The notes beneath the pieces were generated by a model. That model saw only the letters and a program-made list of their open reading frames with translations. It made no database searches and was not told the DNA's origin. 64,000 nt of DNA from Natronococcus amylolyticus DSM 10524 (lineage in GTDB: Archaea; Halobacteriota; Halobacteria; Halobacteriales; Natrialbaceae), in assembly GCF_000337675.1 (NCBI RefSeq), contig NZ_AOIB01000020.1:1-64000 (forward strand), read 5' to 3'. Below are positions 44,424 to 52,655 of this stretch, in pieces (position 1 is the stretch's first letter; every line of letters starts with the position of its first letter). A program made the position numbers and the translations under genes.

Positions 44424-45839
44424 ATGACACGCGACGACGAGTTCCGCACCGAGGAGGACAGTCTCGGCGAGATGCAGGTGCCGGCCGACGCCTACTGGGG
44501 CGCCCAGACCCAGCGCGCGATCCAGAACTTCCCGATCTCGGGGATTTCGTTCAGTCGGCGGTTCGTCCGCGGGCTCGGCGTCGTCAAGAAGGCCGCCGCC
44601 CAGGCCAACCGCGACCTCGGCCTGGTCGAGGACGACGTCGCCGAGGCGATCGTCGAGGCCGCGGACGAGGTCATCGCCGGCGAGCACGACGACCAGTTCC
44701 CGGTCGACGTCTTCCAGACCGGCTCCGGGACCTCCTCGAACATGAACGCCAACGAGGTCATCGCCAACCGCGCCGCCGAGCTCATGGGAAGCGAGATCGG
44801 CGACCGCGTCGTCCACCCCAACGACCACGTCAACTACGGTCAGTCGTCCAACGACGTGATCCCGACCGCGATGCACGTCGCCTCCCTCGAGGCCGTCGAG
44901 AAGGATGTTATCCCCGCACTGGATACGCTCCGGGAGTCCCTCGAGCGCAAAGAGGAGGAGTTCGACGACGTCGTCAAGACGGGTCGAACCCACCTCCAGG
45001 ACGCGACGCCGGTGACGCTCGGCCAGGAGTTCGGCGGCTACCGCACCCAGGTCGAGAAGGGGCTCGACCGCGTCGACAAGGTTCGGAACCACCTCGCGGA
45101 GCTCGCGCTGGGCGGCACCGCGACCGGGACGGGGCTGAACACCCACGAGGAGTTCCCCGGCCGCGCGGCGGAGTACATCACGAAAGAGACCGGCGTCCAG
45201 TTCCGCGAGGCCGACAACCACTTCGAGGCCCAGGCGGCCCACGACGCGATGTCCGAAGCTCACGGCGCCCTCCGAGTCGTCGCGGGCTCGCTGAACAAGA
45301 TCGCCAACGATCTTCGGCTACTGGCCTCCGGCCCGCGAAACGGGCTGGGCGAGATCGAACAGCCCGAGAACCAGCCCGGCTCCTCGATCATGCCCGGCAA
45401 GATCAACCCCGTCGTCGCCGAGGCGGTCAACCAGGTCCACAAGCAGGTCGTCGGCAACGACGCCGCCGTCTCCGCGGGCGCCGCGGAGGGCCAGATCGAC
45501 CTCAACCTCTACAAACCCGTCCTCGCCCACAACTTCCTCGAGTCCGCGGAGCTGATCGCGAACTCGAGCCAGATCTTCGCCGAGCGGTTCGTCGACCCGC
45601 TCGAAGCCAATCGCGAACACTGCGAGGAGCGCGTCGAACAGTCGATGGCGATGGCCACCTCGCTGAACGTCCACATCGGCTACGACAAGGCCAGCGAGGT
45701 CGCCAAAACGGCGCTCAAGGAGGACAAGACGGTTCGCGAGGTCGTTCTCGAGAAGGGCTACCTCGACGAGGAGGAGGCCGACGAGGTGCTCGACCCCGAG
45801 AAGATGACCCAGCGCGGTATCCTGGGCCGCGAGGAGTGA
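44424..45839 (+). CDS. fumC: Fumarate hydratase, class II
   Basis: A 471-residue enzyme that interconverts fumarate and malate in the TCA cycle without an Fe-S cluster. The fumarase/aspartase signature is GSSIMPGKINP (319-329), and the catalytic-site segments TGSGTSSNMNANEV (99-112), HPNDHVNYGQSSND (131-144) and GRTHLQDATP (187-196) are all present. Class II length is normal. It lies between two paralogous PH-domain gene pairs but has no evident functional tie to them. A hairpin lies 73 bases after its stop. Confidence 0.97.
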   Translation: MTRDDEFRTEEDSLGEMQVPADAYWGAQTQRAIQNFPISGISFSRRFVRGLGVVKKAAAQANRDLGLVEDDVAEAIVEAADEVIAGEHDDQFPVDVFQTGSGTSSNMNANEVIANRAAELMGSEIGDRVVHPNDHVNYGQSSNDVIPTAMHVASLEAVEKDVIPALDTLRESLERKEEEFDDVVKTGRTHLQDATPVTLGQEFGGYRTQVEKGLDRVDKVRNHLAELALGGTATGTGLNTHEEFPGRAAEYITKETGVQFREADNHFEAQAAHDAMSEAHGALRVVAGSLNKIANDLRLLASGPRNGLGEIEQPENQPGSSIMPGKINPVVAEAVNQVHKQVVGNDAAVSAGAAEGQIDLNLYKPVLAHNFLESAELIANSSQIFAERFVDPLEANREHCEERVEQSMAMATSLNVHIGYDKASEVAKTALKEDKTVREVVLEKGYLDEEEADEVLDPEKMTQRGILGREE

Positions 45840-45911
45840 GCCCGGCGTTCCGAACGGACGTCTCGTAGCTCACCGCCGGATCAACTCGAGTATCGGCCCA
45901 TCCATCACAAT

Positions 45912-45930
45912 CCTGTCATAGCGTGACAGG
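45912..45930 (+). terminator. Hairpin downstream of fumC
   Basis: CCTGTCA-TAGCG-TGACAGG is a perfect 7-base stem with a five-base loop, 73 bases after the fumC stop. No T-run follows directly, so it may be a processing or regulatory structure instead of a terminator. Confidence 0.35.
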
Positions 45931-46126
45931 GGTCGGCCGCTCGAGGGTGCGTTCTCGGGAACGTCTCGCGAAACGAAGCACACGGACTCGAGTACTATCG
46001 ACTACTGATCGTTCTTTCTTGTCTGTCGGTCGAACCCAAACCAACCGAATGAGGCCGAATCAAGCGCGATCCGGGCGCAAGAAAAGAACCCAAGCAGTTT
46101 TTACGGATGCTCGCGTCAGACGAAAT

Positions 46127-46360
46127 ATGCACACCTGTCGTAACTGCAACCAGTCGTTCCAGACCGAGCTCGCCCTCGAACTCCACCGGGATACCTGTGA
46201 GAAAGCCCAACTGTTCTGTCAGGTATGCGGCGACCGATTCCGCGAGCGAGACGCGACCGAGGACGGGTGGCACTACGAGTGTCCCGCCGAGGACTGCGAC
46301 GGAGAGGGGCTCCGAGAGGATCTCTATCAGGTCGACGACGTCCGAACGGCGACACACTGA
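46127..46360 (+). CDS. Small zinc-finger protein
   Basis: A 77-residue protein with two zinc sites: an N-terminal C2H2-like finger (CRNCNQSFQTELALELHRDT, with C-x2-C and a following His and Cys) and a second knuckle pair (FCQVCGDRF and YECPAEDCDGEG). Such short proteins in haloarchaea are usually thought to bind DNA, RNA or proteins, but this one has no known function to me. An ATG at 46127 after TTTTTACGG at about 46098-46106 fits a nearly leaderless transcript. It lies between fumC and the second PH-domain pair. Confidence 0.75.
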   Translation: MHTCRNCNQSFQTELALELHRDTCEKAQLFCQVCGDRFRERDATEDGWHYECPAEDCDGEGLREDLYQVDDVRTATH

Positions 46361-46471
46361 CCGCCCCGGTTTTCCGCGCTTTCTCCCTCGATTCGGGGTT
46401 CTATCCGTTTCTGACTCCTGCCCGATTCCGAGATCCGACTTTTTATTCGCACCCCTTCCCTTCGATTCCTC

Positions 46472-46960
46472 ATGGAGCGACTCAATCCCCGGGTCCGCGT
46501 CGTCTGGCTGTTCTTGGCGGTATTCCGGGCTGGAATCGTCGGCGGATTTCTCGTCGGCGCCGCGCTGGTACTCTCAGAGACGGGGCTATGGGCGAACTCG
46601 CCGGACCTACTCGTTCCGGGTGCGATCGGTCTCGCGGTCGCCCTTGGACTCGTCCGCATCATCGTCGCCTGGCGGCGCTACGCCGTCTGGCGCTTCGAGG
46701 TGCAGGACGACGGGCTCTACATCGAGCGGGGGGTCTTCACCCGGATCAAGACCGTCGTCCCCTACGTCCGCGTCCAGCACGTCGACTCGAGGCGGTCGCC
46801 GATCGAGCGAACGACCGGGCTGGCGACGGTCGTCGTCTACACGGCGGGCTCGCGAAGCGCCGACGTCGCGATCCCCGGACTGACGCCAGAGCGAGCCGAG
46901 CAGCTCCGTGAGGACCTGCGCCGGCTCGCGATCGAGAGCGAGGGTGAGGACGCGGTATGA
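46472..46960 (+). CDS. PH-domain membrane protein, small (YdbS-like), pair 2
   Basis: A 162-residue paralogue of the gene at 42305. It has two hydrophobic segments (about 12-33 and 46-66), then one bacterial PH domain with VQDDGLYIERGVFTRIKTVV, VPYVRVQHVDSRRSPIERTT and ATVVVYTAGSRSADVAIPGL. Shared stretches with pair 1, such as YVRVQHVD/FVRVQHVD, VVVYTAGSR and IPGLTP, show a duplication, not convergence. It overlaps the next gene by four bases. Confidence 0.85.
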   Translation: MERLNPRVRVVWLFLAVFRAGIVGGFLVGAALVLSETGLWANSPDLLVPGAIGLAVALGLVRIIVAWRRYAVWRFEVQDDGLYIERGVFTRIKTVVPYVRVQHVDSRRSPIERTTGLATVVVYTAGSRSADVAIPGLTPERAEQLREDLRRLAIESEGEDAV

Positions 46961-48516
46961 GAAAACTCCACCCGCTCTCGATCGCGGTCAGATCGATCTC
47001 GCGCAGCGTCAACGTCGGGCTCCTCTTTTTCATCGCCGGCGTCTTCGCCTCGCCTGGCGGTGCCGGGGGGACACTCGTCTCCGTCGGCGGGATGGTGTTG
47101 CTCGGAATCGTCGTCGCAGTCGTCTACGAGGTCGCCTACTACGAGCGGTTCCGGTACGAACTCACGGCGGACACGTTCGACGTCGCCTCCGGGGTCCTCG
47201 CGAGGCGCGACCGGGAGGTTCCGCTGCGACGGATCCAGAACGTCGACGTCCGTCAGCCGGTTCTCAGCCGACTGTTCGGGCTCGCGGCCGTCCACATCGA
47301 GACCGCCGGCGGCGGCCAGACCGAGGTCTCCCTGCAGTACGTCGACGAGGAGGAAGCTCGACGACTCAGACGCCAGCTTCGCCGCGGCGCGCGAGCCGAA
47401 GACGACGAGGGCGAGGAGTCGGCGTCCGAGACTCGAGACTCGAGCCCGGACGACGAAGAGGAGCTTCTCTTCGAGATCGAACCCCGGGAGCTGGCGATCC
47501 TCAGCGTGTTCACGATCGACCCCGGGGCCAGCCTGCTGGGCGGAATCGCGCTGTCCTTTCTCAGCGGGTTCGACCCGTCGACGCTGATCCCGGCCGACCT
47601 GGTCGACGGCCTACCCGGCGCCGAGGGTGGGCTCGTCGCCCTCGCGTGGCTCGTCGTCCTGTTCCTGCTCGCGGCCTGGGTCGTCAGCGCCGTCCTCACC
47701 TTCAACCGCTACTACGGGTTCCGACTCACCCGCGGCGGCGACGAACTCTACTACGAGCGGGGGCTCGTCCAGCGCTACAGCGGAACGATCCCCCTCGAGA
47801 AAGTTCAGACGCTGACGATCACCGAGCGCGTGCCGTTCCGGTGGTTCGGCTACGGCGCGCTAGCGGTCGAAACCGCCGGCTACGCGCCCGGGCAGGGCTC
47901 TCGAGGGACGGAGTCGGCGATCCCGCTTGCGGGCTACGACCGCGTCGTGGGCCTGGCCCGATCGATCGAGCCCTTCGGCGAGGTCGACCTCGAGGCCCCG
48001 CCCAAGCGCGCACGGGAACGGTACGGCGTTCGGTACCTGCTGGTCGTCGGTGCGTTGGTCGGCGCCGGCTACCTGCTCACGACCGCGACGGCGCTCGAGC
48101 GGTGGTACCTCCCCGCTGCCCTGATCGTCCTCGTCCCCGCCGCGGCCCACCTGAAGTGGCGCAATCGGGGCCACCAGCTCGGTGACCGCTACGTCTTCAC
48201 CCGAACCGGGTTCTGGAACCGGACGACCAAGGTCGTCCCCTACTACCGCGTCCAGGCGGTGTTGCACACCCAGTCGATCTTCCAGCGACGGCGCCGCCTG
48301 GCGAGCGTCACCGCCGACACCGCCAGCTCGGCCTCGCTTCTCGGCCGCGCAGCGACCGCCTACGACATCGACGACGAGCGCGGGCTCGAGATGCAACTCG
48401 AGATCGAGGAGCGGTTGCAGGAACGGCTTCGGGCACGAAAGCGAGAGCGGACGGTCGGAGAGTGGTTTCAGCACGACCTTTCGAACGACGAATCGGCCGG
48501 TGACGACTCGGAATAG
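46957..48516 (+). CDS. PH-domain membrane protein, large (YdbT-like), pair 2
   Basis: A 519-residue paralogue of the gene at 42763 with three bacterial PH domains and paired membrane segments: VPLRRIQNVDVRQPVLSRLF, TIPLEKVQTLTITERVPFRW and VPYYRVQAVLHTQSIFQRRR are the domain cores. The charged linker after domain 1 (REARRLRRQ to DDEEELLFEIEPREL) is shorter than in pair 1. The C terminus is a charged tail of about 40 residues. It is the last gene before a 2-kb non-coding zone. Confidence 0.87.
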   Translation: MRKLHPLSIAVRSISRSVNVGLLFFIAGVFASPGGAGGTLVSVGGMVLLGIVVAVVYEVAYYERFRYELTADTFDVASGVLARRDREVPLRRIQNVDVRQPVLSRLFGLAAVHIETAGGGQTEVSLQYVDEEEARRLRRQLRRGARAEDDEGEESASETRDSSPDDEEELLFEIEPRELAILSVFTIDPGASLLGGIALSFLSGFDPSTLIPADLVDGLPGAEGGLVALAWLVVLFLLAAWVVSAVLTFNRYYGFRLTRGGDELYYERGLVQRYSGTIPLEKVQTLTITERVPFRWFGYGALAVETAGYAPGQGSRGTESAIPLAGYDRVVGLARSIEPFGEVDLEAPPKRARERYGVRYLLVVGALVGAGYLLTTATALERWYLPAALIVLVPAAAHLKWRNRGHQLGDRYVFTRTGFWNRTTKVVPYYRVQAVLHTQSIFQRRRRLASVTADTASSASLLGRAATAYDIDDERGLEMQLEIEERLQERLRARKRERTVGEWFQHDLSNDESAGDDSE

Positions 48517-49397
48517 CCCACGTCTGCCGTTCGCCGAACTCGGTCGTAGCGTCTCTCCGTCGAACCGCAACCGATCGAATCGATATATCGAAATAGGATT
48601 TACGAGTCCATTTTCCATCATCCGATACCCTCATACGGACCGATCATTCCAATAGACACCTCACTGTAACGATATGTTTTCATTGTGTGCTCCCGGATCG
48701 CCGGAGACGTAGCACATCACAACGAGTCGGACACGGTGAGGAGTCGGCAACGGGGCCCCTATATAGTTGGACTGGGAACGGCTGAACTCGAGTGTTGCGG
48801 ACCGAGCGAGTGTGCAAGCCGCGGTTCGTCCAGACGCCTCGGGGCCCACCCTCGTTGCTGTAGCAAGTGAGGAAACCATCGCTTCGAACCTCGTTACGCT
48901 CCGTCGCTCCTGGTACAAACGCGATCGTAGCGACCGCTGTCCCTCAACTACGCGGGCGTATCGATATCCGGTACACCCGTCGAAGTTCGGGACCAGTGTT
49001 GTAACGCCCTCACTCCCCGACCGGAGCCCTCGTGACCCTTCACAGCCACGACGGAGGTGGTACTGGGGGGTCAGGAACTCGATGCTGTTTTCGCCGCTTT
49101 CCGTTCGGATCGTCTCGACTAGAGACGCGACTCCCACCACCGGGTTCCGACGCCCGTCGGAGTCGAACCGAAACTCACTCGAGGTCACAGCGGGACGGCG
49201 CAGAAGGCTCGGCTGTAGCCGTCCGCAGAACGCGACACGTTCTGCAGCCGAGATGAACCGACGATTCGCCGACCGTCGGAGAGCGTAACACTCCAAAAGG
49301 CTTCACGAGATCGAAGATCTGCGAACGTGAGAGCAAGTACGGATGCACTCGTTGACCTCGAGTGTTACCGGAAGGGTACGTCCAACGGACCCAGAGG

Positions 49398-49480
49398 TAT
49401 AGTAGACGCTGAAACGATTGACACACTGACACTCTGTCGTACGGTGATCAGATGTACACTGACGCTCAGCGTCTACTATA
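49398..49480. mobile_element. 83-base MITE-like element
   Basis: Perfect 15-base terminal inverted repeats, TATAGTAGACGCTGA (49398-49412) and TCAGCGTCTACTATA (49466-49480), enclose 53 bases with no coding capacity. The outer TA at each end could be the target duplication left by an IS630/Tc1-type transposase. Inside, ACACTGAC occurs twice. It is likely a non-autonomous element moved by a transposase encoded elsewhere. Confidence 0.7.
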
Positions 49481-49949
49481 GCCGGTGGGACGAACTGTCT
49501 ATTCGAAATCCGGATAGACGAGTGCACTGTTCCGACTCCCGCGCCGAAGCCTTCTGAGAAGTCTCTCGATGAGAGTACCGGGAACGTAGAGCTTTCCTCA
49601 GGGGGGGTGAAGTACGGGAGTCAGCTGTCATGCCCACGAACTCACTCGTGGGGCGCCGACCGAATACGTCCCGTCCCCATAGCCGACGGTCCCGGGGAAA
49701 ACTCTCGGAACCGGAGGTCAATGGAGGAACCACTCTCGGCCACCCTGTTCGGGGGTAACCGAGAGCGACAGAAAGTGTTACCGTCCGGTGAATACTCCTG
49801 TATCGCGTCCCGTGCTATTAGCGATAACAACGACAAGGGACCTCTCGTCCAACGATAGGGGAACCAGAAGCGATTCGGTATCGAGACTCCGGGTGCGGGG
49901 GTCGTAGCGACCTTTCATCGAAGCAGGTAGTTCAGTGACATCCCTCCGG

Positions 49950-50210
49950 GTCAAGCGCTTCGAGAGAACCTCGCACTCTCGTCAGCGAGCGAAACCAACG
50001 GTTCGCGGACCTCACCGAACGGACCGAACGGTGTCACCGACACCGTCGTCATCACGAGACCGCGTTGCCGTCTCGAACGACTTCGTTCCGCTCAGTCACG
50101 AAAGACGAACTCTTCCGTACGACCCCAGGACACTCTCGCTGTACCGCTGTAGAGGGCGTCGAATTTCCCTCGAGCGCCGGTGTTCACAGGACCCTTCGGT
50201 CACTTGCGGA
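49950..50210 (+). repeat. Decayed relative of the palindrome-modular repeat
   Basis: Bases from about 49965 follow the order of copy 2's inner block: TTCGAGAGA, CTCTCGTCA, AGCGAAACC, GGTTCGCGGA, then (after extra sequence) CGCTCAGTCACGAAAG and finally CCCTCGAGCG. The individual stem-loops have lost perfect pairing. Boundaries are uncertain and neither of the two conserved element ends is clearly present. Confidence 0.5.
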
Positions 50211-50481
50211 CAGCAACTCAATAACCCGTCGACGATTTGGTTCGGTTCGCGTGTTCGACTACCGAACAGTAGCGTCGCTGACCGACCCGCGGCTGTTCGC
50301 GTCCTCCCTAGTCGTCCTCGATCGGAGCGATTCCTCTTCACAGAAGGGCCGCGATTCGCTCGCGTTCCCTTTCTCGAGGCTTCGATACATCTTGAACTTT
50401 AGTCCCATCGATTAGCTGACTGTATCCGGAACTACGGACCTAGCCCCATCTAAATACGGACTCGTGACCAAAATACACTGC

Positions 50482-50519
50482 GATAACTAAGTCACGAACT
50501 CGAGATAAGGATCGTTATC
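50482..50519. promoter_or_regulatory. Inverted repeat upstream of the recombinase pair
   Basis: GATAAC (50482-50487) and GTTATC (50514-50519) form a six-base dyad with a 26-base AT-richer centre, 47-84 bases before the ATG at 50566. It could be an operator for the ribbon-helix-helix-like protein or a recombination core site. Short dyads of this size are common by chance. Confidence 0.25.
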
Positions 50520-50565
50520 CCGAAATACAACAAGGTTGATGGTCCGCGCGTCTGAGTAGTCGTGT

Positions 50566-50955
50566 ATGGCTGACTCGACGGAGACGTCTAAATCGTCTGT
50601 CAGAACGTACGTTCCTCCCTACCAGAAAGAAGAGTGGCAATCTCACGCCGACGACCTCGGAATGAGTCAAAGCGAGTTCGTTCGGACGATGGTCCAGGCC
50701 GGACGACGCGGATTCGAGGGCGACCTCGAGGAACCCGGTTCTCCGGACGAAGACCCCAGGGGTAACGCCCTCGAAACACGTCTCCTCGAGTTACTGTCCA
50801 CTGACACCTACACGTGGGACGAACTCCTCGAGGCGGTTAGCGACGACATCGAGTCTCGCCTCGACGACACGCTCGAGGAGCTCCAGGCCGAGAACCGGGT
50901 TCGGTACAGCGGACGCCACGGCGGGTACACGATCGTGGGTGACGATGGCGAGTAG
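50566..50955 (+). CDS. DUF5805-type small DNA-binding protein
   Basis: A 129-residue protein with two parts. The N-terminal part (VRTYVPPYQKEEWQSHADDL and GMSQSEFVRTMVQAGRRGFE) is of the ribbon-helix-helix type. The C-terminal part (LETRLLELLSTDTYTWDELL to NRVRYSGRHGGYTIVGDD) looks like a winged helix. It overlaps the following recombinase gene by 11 bases, so the two are coupled; it probably controls or assists recombination. Such pairs are frequent in haloarchaeal genomes. Confidence 0.8.
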   Translation: MADSTETSKSSVRTYVPPYQKEEWQSHADDLGMSQSEFVRTMVQAGRRGFEGDLEEPGSPDEDPRGNALETRLLELLSTDTYTWDELLEAVSDDIESRLDDTLEELQAENRVRYSGRHGGYTIVGDDGE

Positions 50956-51982
50956 CGTCGACGCCCCCGACACGATCGAGGATCCGATCGCGTACTTCCT
51001 GGACGACCAGCGCTACCACGGCAAGAGCGAGCGCACCCTCGAGGCCTACCAGCGAGTGCTCCGGCAGTTCGAAGCGTTCGTTCGCGAACGCTTCGACGCC
51101 GAGGCGGTGTCGGCGGTCGGTCGACGGGAGTGTATGGCCTGGGTGCACTCGCTACGCGAGCGATTCGAATCGAGTACGATCGCGACCTACGCCTCCTATC
51201 TCAACCGCTTCTACGAGTACATGAATCGGGTCGGCGCGTTCGAGGAGAATCCGATGGTACTCGTGATGGAGGAGCTGTCCGAATCGATCGACGCGAATCC
51301 GACCCGACGGGATATCTCGGTGCCGGAGATGCGCGAGTTCGTCGGCTCGATCGCTCATCCCCTCGAGCGCGCGGTCGTCGTTACCCTGCTGAAGACGGGG
51401 ATGCGGGTGGGTGAACTCTGTAACCTCGATTTGCGGGACTGTCACCTCGCGGTTCCGGAGCTCGATCTCGAGTGGACGCCGCGGGTGGAACTCGAGCGAC
51501 GCCCGGCCTCGCTGTTCGTCGACCCCGAACTGGCACGCGGGCGGACGGTCAACGGCGAGGAGCGAACGGCCTCGAACAAACGAAAGCGGGAGACGGTGAT
51601 TCCCGTCGACGACGAACTTCGGCAAGTGCTGCTCGAGTGGCTGGCGATCCGGCCGGATCCGGTGTCGCCGGCCGACCCCCTCTTTCTCGACACCCGCGAC
51701 AGCTGGGGCGAGCGACTCGAGCCCGCGGACGTCCGGTACGTCGTCGAGAAACACGCCCGGGAACGAGGTTGGTACCGAACGGGCGGCGGGGCGACCGAGA
51801 ACGTCACCCCCCATTACTTTCGGCACTTCTTCACGACCCACCTGCGGGATCGGACGGGTGATCGGGGGATTGTCAAGTATCTCCGCGGAGACGTCGCAAG
51901 CGATATCATCGACACCTACACCCACAACTGGGGCGATCAGGTCCGGACGGTCTATGAACGGAACGTCTACTCGCTGTCCTGA
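50945..51982 (+). CDS. Tyrosine recombinase / integrase
   Basis: A 345-residue site-specific recombinase. The N-terminal SAM-like core-binding domain covers about residues 12-110. The catalytic domain has R154 (TGMRVGELCNLDLRD), a Lys in NKRKRETVIPV, H290-x-x-R293 (TPHYFRHFFTTHLRDR) and the nucleophile Tyr325 in DTYTHNW. The usual LGH histidine before the Tyr is replaced by LRGD (313-316), so one catalytic residue appears to be missing or shifted. The ATG at 50945 is chosen; a GTG at 50939 is an alternative. Confidence 0.88.
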   Translation: MASSVDAPDTIEDPIAYFLDDQRYHGKSERTLEAYQRVLRQFEAFVRERFDAEAVSAVGRRECMAWVHSLRERFESSTIATYASYLNRFYEYMNRVGAFEENPMVLVMEELSESIDANPTRRDISVPEMREFVGSIAHPLERAVVVTLLKTGMRVGELCNLDLRDCHLAVPELDLEWTPRVELERRPASLFVDPELARGRTVNGEERTASNKRKRETVIPVDDELRQVLLEWLAIRPDPVSPADPLFLDTRDSWGERLEPADVRYVVEKHARERGWYRTGGGATENVTPHYFRHFFTTHLRDRTGDRGIVKYLRGDVASDIIDTYTHNWGDQVRTVYERNVYSLS

Positions 51983-52655
51983 TCGCGTCCGGCTCGACGC
52001 TCGAGCGAGGGAACTGGGGGACTACGGGAGACGGCTCGAGAGCGGTGGCCGTCGATCGATCTCCTCGAGGTGCGCGCACTCCCGACCGCTATCTCGCTTC
52101 GGTCGCCGCCGACCCTCCGGAAGCCGAGGTAGCGGACGCGTCCGACGTGGGACCTACCGGGCTACCGTCGGTCGGTCACTATGATCAGACCGAGTTACTC
52201 CCTCGAGGGGAATCGGTGAACCGTTCGCATCGGCGGGAATTAGTGGGGTCTCGGCCTGCGGATACACAGACCGATGCGTCGCGGTCGTGGACGGTCTCGG
52301 CCTCGTGCAGGCTACGAGTCGATTCCTCACGTTCCATTGGACCGATGGTGCGTCGGAGCGCGGTCGATGCCGAAAGTTGTCGCAGTTGCCGTCACCTCGG
52401 GGAACGTCGGACGGGGAACTCGAGGGTCCGAGAGGCGTTCGTCACTCGAACTCCGTTAGGCGTCGTTCGTGTCCGACCGCCATCATGACAGCTCTCGACG
52501 AAACGGTTTCCCTCGAATCCGAGCGACTGCCCTCGGACACATAAACCACATCTCGATATAGAAAATTCCGGAATCGATTTCGACGGTCGAAGTGGGAGAT
52601 TCGGCCGGAGCAGACGCTCTCGAGCTGAGTATCGATCGTTTCGAGAACGAGAGGG
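51983..52655. other. Non-coding interval after the recombinase
   Basis: No supported gene in 673 bases. A plus-strand frame at 52045-52488 is long but basic and Ser/Arg-rich, unlike its neighbours. The right end is AT-richer (CATAAACC at about 52539 and GATATAGAAAATTCCGG at 52555-52571). No repeat, hairpin or attachment-site-like duplication was recognised by eye. Confidence 0.5.

Larger units (their letters stand above)
48517..50565. other. Two-kilobase non-coding, degenerate zone
   Basis: No open frame here has haloarchaeal coding character; the longest (minus strand, 48661-49296) is basic, Arg/Ser-rich and matches nothing I know. The zone holds a MITE-like element (49398-49480), a decayed relative of the palindrome-modular repeat (about 49950-50210), an imperfect hairpin with CTCTCGG (49733-49739) and CCGAGAG (49758-49764), and an inverted repeat before the recombinase pair. 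It looks like the worn remains of mobile or integrated DNA. Confidence 0.55.

Noticed and set aside
48661-49296. A 211-codon minus-strand open frame in the non-coding zone
   Set aside because: Basic, Arg/Ser-rich composition, no recognisable motif and no promoter or start context; it looks like chance open sequence.
49600-49860. Possible remnant of a TnpB-type IS200/IS605 element
   Set aside because: A hairpin-rich stretch recalled the ends of such elements, but no frame with TnpB motifs and no recognisable end pair could be found.
52045-52488. A 147-codon plus-strand open frame after the recombinase
   Set aside because: Ser/Arg-rich without the acidic bias of real genes here, and no family resemblance.
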